A DNA stretch of 64,000 nt from Vitellaria paradoxa (taxonomy: Eukaryota > Streptophyta > Magnoliopsida > Ericales > Sapotaceae), in contig CM034233.1 of assembly GCA_019916065.1 (NCBI GenBank), positions 48,220,141 through 48,284,140 on the forward strand, given 5' to 3'. Positions 23,065-33,869 of the stretch are shown piece by piece. The notes below the pieces were generated by a model that was not told the origin of the DNA, did not search any database, and was given only the letters and a program-made list of their open reading frames with translations. The first letter of the stretch is position 1. Every line of letters starts with the position of its first letter. Position numbers and translations under genes: made by a program.

Positions 23065-23240
23065 GAGTACATTTGGGACTGCAGGACCAAATGTACCCCA
23101 TGATTGAGGTTTGGGGATGTGATGAGTACATTTGGGACTGCAGGACCAATTGTATCACATGACTGAGATCTGGGGATGTGATGAGTACATCTAGGACTGC
23201 GGGACTAGTTGTACCCCACGGCTTAGGCTTGGGGATTTAT
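23065..23240. repeat. three 59-bp tandem units inside the LTR
   Basis: GAGTACAT...GGACTGC.GGACC... units start at 23065, 23124 and 23183. The related LTR has two (30675 and 30735). Confidence 0.85.
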
Positions 23241-23853
23241 TTTAGGTTTAGTTTTGAGGCCACAGACTAAACTTGCAGAGTACCTGACCTATAGTATGAT
23301 ATTGATTTGTGGTGATGTGAATGAAGTGATATGATTTATTTTTAGCATGAGACTGCGGGATCATGGCTAAGTAACTTTATAATTTGAATGTAATGATTAA
23401 ATATGGCTATTTTGAAAATTTAAGATTTTAACTTCTTTCTTATTTATTAGTGTAAAATCATTGCATGATTAAGAAATTGTATTTTATAAACACTCTCTGA
23501 GCACACGTGGAATTTAGTGCTCACTCCTACTACAGTTGATAATGCAGGGGTTGATGCTCGTGATGGACCAGTGGGTTAGCTAGCCATCTTGGGTTGTGAT
23601 AACTGGATGATTTGTTTTATTTTGCATTCCAAAATTTACATTATAATATAATGGAGTTTTGACTTGGCCCATATTTGTGGCATGGTTTTGTAACCCATTT
23701 TGAGGGCATTTTAAAGTTATTTTGAGTATTCAAGAAATTGAATAATATTTATTTTAATTAGCTTCCGCTCTGATATGGTACATTTTTCATGGTTTGATAT
23801 TTATTTTTGGGTTTCGTTCCCACGTCCCCAATTGTGGATTTCGGGGCGTGACA

Positions 23854-24473
23854 AAGTACTGCAGTGTAAATAATATTGTGTTTGAACTATGGTGGTTATT
23901 TATGATTTTTATAAAGAGTAAATAAAGAATTGAGAATTGTTGGGTCAATGTTCCTCTCATGGTATTGTCATGTGCATTCTAAACAATAACTAATTTTATT
24001 ACTTAAATGACTAAAAACCACTATGGGATTCACAATCCACAATGAAACAGAAAATCAAAAAAGAGTCCATATCAACTTCTCAAAACCCCTTTTCTTTTTT
24101 TCTATTTCTCATAATAACTTTTCATAGGTGCCGACACTTCTAGCAAAGATAAATGAAGTAACATAAACAGACAAGTAACATTGAATGCATTAAAAATTAT
24201 ATTTCCAAATCTGGGTTGGTCACTTGTGCTGGTTTCAAGATACAATCACTAATTGGGCAACTTTACAGCAAAAATTTTCCTCATCTGCAAGAAAATAATA
24301 AGAGTATAAGTTATTGAACCTGCGATACATAAGCGAGGACATTAATTAATTAATAATCAATTCAAATTTCGCATACCATATTTGCGAGGACATTATTCAG
24401 GTTCAACTAAAACATTTTCTAAAATTATGACAAAAAAATTAGGTAATACAAAGAACCATTGACAAAGATTAAC
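23854..24473. other. intergenic, no supported gene
   Basis: AT-rich sequence. On the minus strand a plausible splice acceptor (TTTTCTTGCAG, near 24288) precedes a segment with early stops; it could be a 3' exon of the gene copy discussed for 24474-24589, but I recognise no protein in it. Confidence 0.4.
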
Positions 24474-24589
24474 CTTTCTTCTTGCTGGTAAATCAAGTAG
24501 AATGTACACAGATACAGAGGACACTTCTTTGGATTTCAAGTGATCAATGAGGCAAGAAAAGTGTTCCCGGTGTCTACAATGTCCTTAAC
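24474..24589 (-). pseudogene. hypoxanthine-guanine phosphoribosyltransferase-like exon, frameshifted
   Basis: On the minus strand, after an acceptor (AAATCAG), the exon reads VKDIVDTGNT. After a one-base loss it continues in the next frame with CLIDHLKSKEVSSVSV and LLDLPARRK, and then meets a GT donor. The acidic VEDIVDTGNT loop binds the phosphoribosyl substrate in HGPRT, a purine salvage enzyme that makes IMP and GMP from free bases and PRPP. The match covers only this exon. I found no convincing upstream exons to 26030 or downstream exons to 23854. The 116-bp length and the single frameshift suggest a pseudogene or captured fragment, but a sequencing indel in a real exon cannot be excluded given the indel noise elsewhere. 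Confidence 0.7.
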
Positions 24590-26369
24590 CTGATTTAAGA
24601 ACAAACTAACACAGATACACTTGGAGCAAAAAAACACTGAACATTAACTAAGTTTGAGATTAAAATGTATTAAAATATATAAGTTAGAGAGTTAATCTAT
24701 AAATGATTATAATCTATATTAAAATATGTGTTTGAGATTAAATGATTATAATCTGTATTAAATAGGATCTCTAAGTCCTATATTAATGTGCGACCAACCC
24801 TTTGAACAAACCTGTTGATGAATAAAGGAACCAAAGGTGAAACTACATTATCTAGAAACCAAGGACAAACTCTAGCACGTTAAAGAACATTTTGTGGATT
24901 GCCATAAAAAATTTGAATTCAGAAAACTTCCATTTTATGAAAAAGTCTTAACTCGATTTTCTGAACATAGCAGCTCACAAAGCAACTTTTATTTTGAAAA
25001 AGCTTTTTATACTACATGATTATTTGATCTTAACTTGCTATAGCAGCTCACTGACATAAACTTCATGGTTTGCATTTTAGATTTCATGAAAGAATATTAG
25101 CTAGGGCAATTCAAAAGCTTATAAATACAATATAACTTTCTGTGTGTGCTCTACTTGATCAAAATGTTAAAGCATAAAAATTTCAGCACTTGAAAATGTC
25201 AACATAAATTAAAAGTGAACCAATAAACTTTATTCTAAATTAATCGATGATTGCAACAAACGAAAGAAATCTGCTCAAGCAATAGAGCGTAAAGGAGAGA
25301 GCTGAAATAAAACATACAAAATTTCCTTTAATTCTAAGAGAGATATACAAAGCCCTAGAAAGAAGCAATATGTATACCTGTGGCTATGACATAGGCAACC
25401 CCAACCCACGAAGCACTCAATCCCTAAAGATGAATGGAGTTTCAAGTCTTTGTAGGAAATTAAGGATAAAATAGAAGTCACTAGTTTTTGTAAACAGGAG
25501 AAGATACAAAAAACATAATATTGGTCTTGCGTTATCCAATTTGCTCGGATTAGGGGAAAAAGAGAATGAGGGCAATGCAGACACACAATGCAAACACAAC
25601 CGCAGTGCTTAAATCCTACAACTACTTGCATATGATCTTCCCCCCCCCCAAAAAAAAGTTTAACACAAGGGATGAACTAAAAGAAAAAGAAAAAAAAAAA
25701 GAAAATGGATTCTGGCTGAATGGGAGAAAGAGAGAGAGAAAGAGAAAAGCATACAGGTTCGGTCGTCGTTGCTGATGGGGGCTACGAGTTTTGGCACCGG
25801 TGACTGTGATAGAACAGAGGTGGGAGAGAGAACATAGGTGGTTGTTCGCTTTTTTGTGTTGGTGGAAGAATAAAAGTGCTTTCTTACACCAATGACTATC
25901 ACTGTAGAGAGAGAACAGAGGTGGGTTTTTAGGCGAATGGGAGAGAAAAAGGAACAGGGAAAAAAGGGTGAGGCAAGAGCTTGTAGGGGAAGTCTTATTG
26001 CTAACAATCTCAGCCACACAATCTTAGCTTTTATTTTATAAAATTCAATCTCAGCCTTCGATTATGGTTTGTGAGAGGAATATTTTTGAAATGACCTGTG
26101 TTTTATTATATAGATATATCCAAATGCTGTTCAAATGTATAAGACAATTAAGATATCGAGATTTTCATTCCATGTAATACATATGTATAAACAAATAACA
26201 AACAATCAAACAAACCAAACTTTAGCCATTATTGCATACACATGTAGACCAAGGGGTTCTTTATATATATATATATATATAAGTTTATTTTCAACTTTAC
26301 TACTATATTATTTTTAGCATAACCAAGGCATGAATCTCAATCATATAAATATTTTCTTTATTTAATCAT
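24590..26369. other. intergenic, GA-rich and C-rich low-complexity parts
   Basis: No gene is supported. 25640-25660 has a C run followed by an A run, and 25680-25750 is GA-rich. Two loosely related blocks with GAATGGGAGA and AGAACAGAGGTGGG occur near 25719-25830 and 25890-25945. The open segments here are low-complexity (phenylalanine/serine/leucine-rich). Confidence 0.5.
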
Positions 26370-27060
26370 GATTAAGAAAAAAATATTACAATCACAATCC
26401 CACCTACCTCGTATTATATACATCGATAAAGTATATAAAAAGTCTTTAAAAAAACACCAACTCAAGTTGGCCCCACGAACAGTCTCCAGCGATCTCACTT
26501 TGAGTTTCCTTTATGATCACGCTACTTGTCTCTTCCAACAAATAAATGGTAGGCACAACCCTCATTTTCTTATCTCACGTAAGAAGGAAGAAGAAAAGGG
26601 AAAAAATTGAAAGAAAAATGTATATAGAGGTATATGGGAGAAGAAGAAGCTGAAGGTGTAATTGTGTAGTCGTATTTATACACAAGTTAAAAGTCCATCT
26701 CTCTCCCACTCGGATGCAAGCACCCAATATAAAAACCTCCTTAATTTCTCCTCCAACTCCCACACAACTTTAAAACCCACTTGCCAACTCTTAGCCTTTC
26801 CCACATAGTAATAAAAACCTTGTCTCCCACTTTACCAATGGTTAATGTCTCTTCTCCCCCACTAATAAAAAATAGACACTTAGATACATATGTGCCCATG
26901 CAAAACATTGACACATATAGCACAAAAAAAAATTAACACTAGATTTCATATGTATATATATATATATATATTTAAATAAAATATAAAATGGGGTCCAAAA
27001 TATCTGAATTTAATATTATAAATTCAAAATAAAAATGTTAAAAATGTTGGGTCTTTATCA
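26370..27060 (-). mobile_element. gypsy LTR piece, minus strand
   Basis: The right end ATGTTGGGTCTTTATCA is the reverse of the LTR start. The piece covers about the first 690 bp of the LTR, including the CAACTCAAGTTGG block at 26459 and a TATA box (minus TATAAATA, 26673-26680). It matches 56869-57298 plus 57912-58059 and, in reverse, 21010-21600. The LTR body beyond 26370 is missing here. Confidence 0.8.
26673..26680 (-). promoter_or_regulatory. TATA box of the gypsy LTR piece
   Basis: Minus strand TATAAATA in GTGTATAAATACG context. The forward family member has TATATAAATA at 28881-28890 in the same relative place. Confidence 0.55.
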
Positions 27061-28098
27061 ATAATACGAAGCAAAGAGTGTGAATAAAAGACTGAATAAG
27101 CTGCAAACAACTAAATTGGTGGATGGTGGGAACCTTGGGTATTGTGGGTGGTTTCTTGGGACTATCAACATTGATTGTTGCTGATATGAATCAATTGCTT
27201 TAACTAAAGTAAACTCCCAAAATAGTTTTGATATATAATAGGTTATAGTTTTAACACATACATTATAATATTATATATAAGTATATTAAATTATTTTAAT
27301 TAAAATTAAATTTTTATATTAAGAATTATATAATTTATATTAGTCATGATGATACAGTAATTTTGCTCATCGCAACTAGACCATGTTCAACTATCTTTTG
27401 TGGAATATCAATGTAAGTTGCTTGAAAACATCAATGTGGTACCTGCTAAAAAAAACCTCCGATAATCAAGTTAATAAAGAATTCTTAAGTAATTTTGGCA
27501 GAGTTTTGGCTTAGTTAGGGTATCATACTTTAAGAAATTGACAATGTTCTCTTTTTATATGGCTTGAGTCCAGCGTGGAATTAGGGGAATGTTCCTTATC
27601 TAGTTGTACCCATCATGCAATGGATATTTCCACGTATATAGCAAGGTGGACTCCATGATTCTCGCTTTCCATTATTGATTAAACTACCACCATCCCCTTA
27701 GTGGGAATCTCTAGATTATTAGGCAAAAATTACACTAGGCACTTTATAGCCACGCATCATAGCTTCCTTACGATGATGAGGTCACTCACTAGCTTGGGAT
27801 CTGACACCAAGGGCTACCAACCAAGACAAATTGGCCAGGGTTATTCGGTTGAGGCATATTTTGACAAATTGCTTAAGAATTGAAGCATTATCTAGTTAAT
27901 CTTATTGAAGGCACGTCAATTGTGCCTGTGGGGTGCTCGGCTAGTAATTCCCTGAACAGAGCTAGTCCAACTAGGGCACTCCTGAGTGAGGATTCTCTTG
28001 CTCAGAGACCCCTGGGAATGGCTGTCTAGGACGTGAGATATTCCCCCATTAAGTTATATTAAAGCTTATTAATTAAGCAGTACTACCTACATAATAAA
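27061..28098. other. intergenic, nothing recognised
   Basis: No LTR end, terminal inverted repeat or coding homology could be supported. A 60-codon open segment at 27701-27883 has no recognisable domain. Confidence 0.5.
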
Positions 28099-28225
28099 AC
28101 ACAACACATTTCAAAAATGTTTCTCTCATAAACTAAAATCCAAAGGCTTAGATTTAGTTTTATTTTTCAATGAATGGCTGAGATCTTTTACAAATCAAAG
28201 CTTCTCCTTAATCTCTCACCCAATC
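28099..28225. repeat. direct repeat, left copy
   Basis: ACACAACACATTTCAAAAATG with about 100 further bases (ACTAAAATCCAAAGGC, TTTTACAAATCAAA) recurs at 28400-28520, 301 bp to the right, at roughly 85-90% identity by eye. Confidence 0.8.
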
Positions 28226-28399
28226 TTTGGGTCATTTCACATTTTGATAGACCATTGAGCTGAACATAATGATATCCGAACAGTTGTACTAAGAAAATAA
28301 AAATTTTGCTTCTTAGGAATAATACAATGAAAAGAGAATTTATTTTGGGCTTTTGGAAAGGGAAAACATGCTAACATATTTCAATTTCAAATCCATGCA

Positions 28400-28520
28400 A
28401 CACAACACATTTCAAAAATGTCCATCTCGCAAACTAAAATCCAAAGGCCGAGATCTAGTTTTACTCTTTAATGAATGATTGAGATTTTTTACAAATCAAA
28501 ACTTCCCCTCAAGCTCTCGT
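28400..28520. repeat. direct repeat, right copy (abuts gypsy LTR)
   Basis: Partner of 28099-28225. Its end touches the gypsy LTR start at 28521, so the gypsy element inserted at or just inside the end of this repeat. Confidence 0.8.
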
Positions 28521-29002
28521 TATAAAGACCCAAAATTTTTGGCATTTTTATTTTGAATCTATAATATTTAAAATATAGATTTTTTGAACCCCATTTATAT
28601 TCTATATATATGATCTTGTATTAATTTATTTTTTTGTGTTATATGTATTAATAATTGTGCGTGGCTATATATGCATTTAGGTGTTAGTATCTCATTAGTG
28701 GGGAAGGGAGGTGTTGATCACTAGTAGAAAGAGAGAAAGACAAAGTTATTTATTGCTTTGTGAGGGAGGCTATGAGTTGGCAAGTGGGTTTTGAATTTAT
28801 GTGGGAGTTAGAGGAGAGATTATGGAAGTTTTATGAGGGTGCATGTATTGAGTAGGAGAGAGGGGGGGACTATTAATTTATATATAAATACCCTTACAGA
28901 ATTTACACCTTCAGTTACGTCTTCTCCTGTATACCTCTAGACACCTTCTTCATCTTTCATTACTATTTTTTTTCTTCTCTTCTTCTTTCTTGTGTGACGA
29001 AA

Positions 29003-29040
<38 letters not shown>

Positions 29041-31412
29041 TAGTTTTTACTATTTCTCCATTGGAAGAAACGGCGAACGTGATCGTAGAGGAAATTTGGA
29101 GTGAAATTGACGAAAACTGTTCGTAGGGTCAACTTGAGTTGGTGTTTTAATTGGAGTTTTTATATGTTTTGTCGATGTATACAATACGAGGTAGGTGTAA
29201 TTGTGTTTATTTGATATATATATTTTTTATCATGTCATGTATAGGTATATGTGCAGAGTTGAAATCTTATTCTATGAATTGATTTTTTTTTTTTTGGTTA
29301 TATGGAATTTGGAACTTCCACACTAAAATGAGTATATCCTTTTTTTTTTTTTATAAAATCATACTTAGAGATTGAATTAATCTTGATATTTTTACCCGCA
29401 CAACTAGACATATAAAGGAGTGTCCAGCAAAAATTTCATAATTTTTTGAAATTTAAAATGAATTTATTAAAATAGTCAAACTTGACTGTTTGGTTGAGAT
29501 TTCTATACTAGGATCAGCACACTGTTTTTACATGAAATTCATACTTAAAGGTCGAATTAATTTTTGATTTTTTCATATATGGGATTACATATCCAAACTA
29601 ATATCCAGTAAAAATTTCATATTTTTTTTGAGTTAAAATGGATTTTATAAAAATTGTGAAAATTGACTGTTTGTTTTAAATTGCTGCGCTAATAGGAGTT
29701 CAAATTTGGTATAAAAATGATACCTAGAGATTAAATTAATTTCTAAAAATTTATATATGAAACTAGACATGTTAGAGATTCTACAGTAAAATGTTTATAA
29801 GTTTTTGAGTAATAATTTATTTTATAAAAATATTGAAACTTGGCTGCTTGGTTTACGTTGCTGTATTGACAAGAGTCAGATATTTGGTATAAAAGGTATA
29901 AATAAAAGTTAATATAATTTTTGAAATTTTATATGTTAAATAGATATATGAATGAGCTTTCTGTAAAAATTTTAAAATTTTTTGGATTTAAAATGGATTT
30001 TATAAAAATCGTGAAAATGAGCTGTTTTGTATAGTTTTAATAGAAATACCCATTTAGTATTCTTAAAATCTGTATTTTATGGCTGCATGAATAAATTTTA
30101 AATTTTGTTTTTATGAAACTGGAGTTAATTATATGTATTTTAGGCTTTTGAGTTAGTGTAAAATATTTATTTTCTATTTTTCATGAATTATCAAAATTTA
30201 TGTCTTGAATCCTTATTTGTCATGACATGCTTGATATAAAATTTTGTTTATCAAGCTAGTTGTATGTATATATTCTCGAATATGGTTGCGTAAGATTTAT
30301 TTGATAAATGTTGTAATGAGAATGATATTGATAGATGGGCAACATGAAACTTAGGGCTAGGAGAATTAACTTGATAAGACTTATTAATTTAAATGATGAA
30401 CAAAAAAAAAAAAAAAAAAACCAAATTAGGGAGAACTCTTGTGTATGTTGTGCTGTTAATTAAAGAAATTACTTGAGATTTGATTTTTGGGTTATTGGGG
30501 TCATTAAGGGTACTAGAAAGAGTGGGTTCTAGAGCCCAAGGGTTGGAAGGCCCAAAACCTGCGCAGGGTGATTAGCATAACCAATAGGCTAAAAATCTAC
30601 GAAATGTATATACGGCTTATTCTAGCGTATATTTAGTACTGGGGCTGCGGGACTGGTTTGCCTACTAAGGCAAATGAGTACATTTAGGACTGCGGGACCA
30701 ATTATACCCCAAGACTTAGATCTGGGGATGTGATGTGTACATTTAAGACTGCGGGACTAATTGTACCCCATGGCTTAGGCCTGGGGATTTATTTTTGGTT
30801 AGTTCTGACGTCACAGACTAAACTTGCAGAGTACCTAACCTATAGTATGATATTGATGTGTGGTGATGTGAATGATGTGATATGATTTATTTTTAGTATG
30901 AGACTACAGGATCACGGTTGAGTAACTATATAATTTGAATGAAATGATTAAATATGAATATTTTGAAAATTATAAGATTTTAAATTTAATTCTTATTAAT
31001 TAGTGTTAATAGCTTTGCATGATTAAAAATTATATTTTATTTTATAAACACTTTCTCAGTATACGTGGAATTTAGTGCTCACCCCCTACTACAGTTGTTA
31101 ATATGGGGGTTGATGCTCGTGATGGACCAGTGGGTTAGCCAGACGTTTTGGGTTGTTATAGCTGGATGATTTGTTTTATTTTGCATTCCAACATTTAAAT
31201 TATAATGTAATGGAGTATTGATTTGAGCCTATATTTTGGCATGGTTTTGTAGCCCATTTTTAGGGCATTTTAAAGGTATTTTGAATATTCAAGAAAATAA
31301 ATAATGCTTACTTTAATTAGCTTCCGTTTTGATATGGTACATTTTTCATGGTTTGATATTTATTTTTGGGTTTCGTTCCCACGTCCCCGGTTGTGGATTT
31401 TGGGGCATGACA
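28521..31412 (+). mobile_element. gypsy 5' LTR, forward
   Basis: It starts TATAAAGACCC (decayed TG) and ends GGGGCATGACA at 31412, followed by the PBS. Length is about 2.89 kb, like the solo LTR at 21010. A (GA)n run lies at 29002-29040 just after the promoter. It carries four ~179-bp repeats and two 60-bp repeats. A T run (29339-29352) and an A run (30402-30420) are present. Confidence 0.9.
28881..28890 (+). promoter_or_regulatory. TATA box of the forward gypsy LTR
   Basis: TATATAAATA, with a plausible start about 30 bases downstream at CTTACAG/ATTTACACC. The U3/R junction would be near 28915. Confidence 0.6.
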
Positions 31413-31415
31413 GCT

Positions 31416-31427
31416 TGGTATCAGAGC
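31416..31427 (+). other. gypsy primer binding site (Met-tRNA type)
   Basis: TGGTATCAGAGC lies three bases after the LTR end. It is exact for initiator Met-tRNA and is the same primer type used by the minus-strand gypsy element. Confidence 0.92.
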
Positions 31428-31569
31428 CGAGGTTTAGGAATATGTATGGACAGTTGAAATTTTTTTTATGGTTTTGGGGTTATGTGTTATGAAATGTATT
31501 ATACATGATTTAATTTTTATAGCCTTGAAATTTCAAAATCTAAATTTTGTTTTCCTTGTTTCTAGCACA

Positions 31570-32333
31570 ATGGCACCGAGAGTTGCGCTGGTTGCTAATG
31601 GTAGAAGACGTGGGCAACCTGGGGGTCGCAGGGTTCAAGCCGGTCATGGCCGTGCAGTTCAGGCTGGTTTAGGCTGTGGTGTCCTAGTTGCGGGGGTACA
31701 TGCAGAGTTGACCCGTGAGCAGGGGTCTAATGTAGGTGCAGGGTTTGAGGTTCTACCAGGTGTGGCTCTAGGGCCACAGCAGGAGGAAGTGTAATTCGGA
31801 CAGCCTTCTGTTCGAACAGCAGGGGCATTTGATCCTGCCACTTTTATGCAGCAGATAATGGCGGCCATGGCAGTATTAGCAGGAGGTGGAGCACGAATGG
31901 GACCTCCACTAGCTTCTAGTCAGCCGGTAGGTTCCTTAGAGTGCTTTTGGAGGATGAAGCCTCCCACTTATGATGGAGTGCCAGACTCCGATGTTGTAGA
32001 GGGTTTTCTCAGCCAATGCGAGAAAATTTTCAAGGCTCTTCAGATCACAGATATTTAGACAAGGATTTCCCTCGTCACTTTTAGTTCACTAGTGATGCTA
32101 CTATGTGGTGGAGCTTTGTGGAGGGTTCACAGGATGTGGCAGCTTTGACTTAGGAGAGATTCCAGGAGTTATTTCGTGAGCACTTTCTCCTTATCGCTCT
32201 TAGGGATGTGAAGAGGGACGAGTTTATAGCCTTGACTCAGGGAACCATGACAGTGTTGGAGTATGAGTGTCGGTTTGCTTCTCTCTCCACTTATGCTCTA
32301 GAACTGGTTTCCACAGAGAGATACAAGTGTAGG
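31570..32333 (+). pseudogene. gypsy gag, cut by the Athila insertion
   Basis: Starting at ATG 31570 there is an Arg/Gly-rich leader (MAPRVALVANGRRRGQPGG). After an in-frame stop at 31792, the same frame reads on to MKPPTYDGVPDSDVVEGFLS and the Gag capsid domain, with a further stop at 32056 and a frameshift near 32080. The domain continues as AALT.ERFQELFREHF and DVKRDEFIALTQ, then stops at 32333 where the Athila LTR begins. It is clearly homologous to the minus-strand gag at 14949-15790. The rest of this element is not seen in the window, not even after the gap. Confidence 0.88.
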
Positions 32334-33859
32334 TGTTTGTTCTTGTTTAATTACCTCACTCCAAGATAAAAGCTCAAATGAAAATTCAGATTATAAATTC
32401 AAATTTAAAGAAAATGTTAAGTGAGGTAAATCAAGACAAGTTTTCCCCCAAGTGCAAGGTGTGGTTGAAGCACAAAATAACTGGTAAGTCCCAGGTCATT
32501 TCCACAGGGATCTAGGGAGTAATGAAGTGAATGACTCTAATGGAGATTAATTTGGCAAAACACAACTCACAGAAAAATGCAAAATAGAAAATTAAAATCT
32601 GATTTGGTTGGTTGATGATTTTGAACTAACTTTCCAAAAGCAAAGTGAATTTAAACTAAAAGATTAAGTGATAAAAGTTGAGCAAGGCAAGTTTAATACC
32701 AATCCAAATGAATTTCAAGTGCCAAGAGCTTATAAATTTACCAAATCAATTTGTACTGATTTTTGAGAAAATTAATTTCAATTGAAACAAACCATGGATT
32801 AAACACTCAATGTGCATAACCTATTTTAAGGACAATAGGAGTTCTAATTCTAGCAACCCACATACAACAATGTCATGAGAGTTCTAAGTTAAGCAACACC
32901 TATGAACTCATCAATAGGATATACAAAGTTGGATTAATCGGGTCTTGAATCAATGAGTTCTAAGACACCCAGCTGCAAATTGATTTGATAACCATAAAAA
33001 CTCAAGGTAAATTCATGAAGTTCGGCCACTTGAGATTCATTGGAAGGGCATTACCCTTGCCTTGGCTCAAGAAAACTTAGCCGAGCATGTTGAAAAGAAG
33101 AAAAACAGAAATGAAAATTTGATTCGCAGACATTGCAATCTGAAATTGAAGGTTAATGGATTTAGACTTGAAAATCTGATTACAGAAATTGGAATGAATT
33201 CAAAGTGTAAATCTCCAAAACTCTAATGACTGAATTCAAAATCCAATGTAAAACTATGAACTCTCAATGAAAAACTCTCAAAAACTCTCCCTACGAAATC
33301 TGAATTTCTTCCCAGCCAAAATGTTCTCTGTTTTCTGTCGCGTGGGTCTCACTCCACTTCTTTCTTCCTTCTCTCTCCTCCTTTTTCTCTCTCCTCTAAC
33401 CGAATGTTCCCCTCATGATGGCTTCTTCTCTCTCCTATATCTTTTCCTGATTTGCCCTCCCTGGATTGCAGGTTACATCACGTGGGGAAGTTGGGGTCAC
33501 ATGGAATTCGTTGCTGTGAAGAAGCTTATATTCGAATACAGTAAAACCATATTCGAATATGATCCCCTGCTGCAGAAATTTCCAGAATAGTGATTCTGAT
33601 CTCTTTGCATTGATTTCAACTGAATTTTCTTCTTCTTCTGAAATAGCTTCAATCCTTTGATGTGTTGTGCAGCATGCTTTCTTCTCAACATCCTCAATGT
33701 AGCTTAATTTCTTGTTCTTGTGATGGAAATCAACACACATTCCACTTTGGAGATATGGAGATGAAATCTGCACAAAACATAGATTTTATGTCCTTTTATG
33801 AATGTGTGCAAGTGTAATTTGAATGTATAAATATGTAACAATTGATGTCCAATCACACA
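32334..33859 (-). mobile_element. Athila LTR, left (3' LTR of copy A)
   Basis: The plus strand starts TGTTTGTTCTTG and ends AATCACACA; length is 1526 bp. It contains two ATTCGAAT palindromes 21 bp apart (33530 and 33551). It is nearly identical to 44680-46210. Confidence 0.9.
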
Positions 33860-33869
33860 CCCCCCAACT
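33860..33869 (-). promoter_or_regulatory. Athila polypurine tract, copy A
   Basis: Minus strand AGTTGGGGGG lies directly against the LTR start TGTGTGATTGG. Two further exact copies of this 10-mer lie inside the element (37565 and 37733). Confidence 0.85.

Larger units (their letters stand above)
21010..23853 (+). mobile_element. gypsy solo LTR, forward
   Basis: It begins TGTAAAGACCC and ends GGGGCGTGACA. The same ends and body occur in the LTR at 28521-31412. No PBS follows (AAGTACTGCAG comes next) and no purine tract precedes it, so it is a solo LTR of about 2.84 kb. Flanks AAAGC (21005-21009) and AAAGT (23853-23857) could be an imperfect target duplication if the last base is shared; this is weak. 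Inside are four ~179-bp repeats, three 59-bp repeats and a (GT)n run. Confidence 0.85.

Noticed and set aside
25380..25436. Minus-strand membrane-like text before a GT splice donor (LSASWVGVAYVIATG)
   Set aside because: Could be an exon, but no linked exons or family could be recognised; unrelated to the HGPRT reading.
25622..26017. 131-codon minus-strand open frame
   Set aside because: Low-complexity Ser/Phe/Leu text from GA-rich DNA, no recognisable domain and overlapping alternative frames of equal quality.
27123..27203. Short hydrophobic peptide (26 codons) with a glycine-rich membrane-like pattern
   Set aside because: Too short, isolated, and no homology I can name.
21010..31412. LTRs at 21010 and 28521 as two ends of one element
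   Set aside because: No PBS follows the first LTR and no purine tract precedes the second; the DNA between has no gag or pol. The second LTR has its own PBS and gag.
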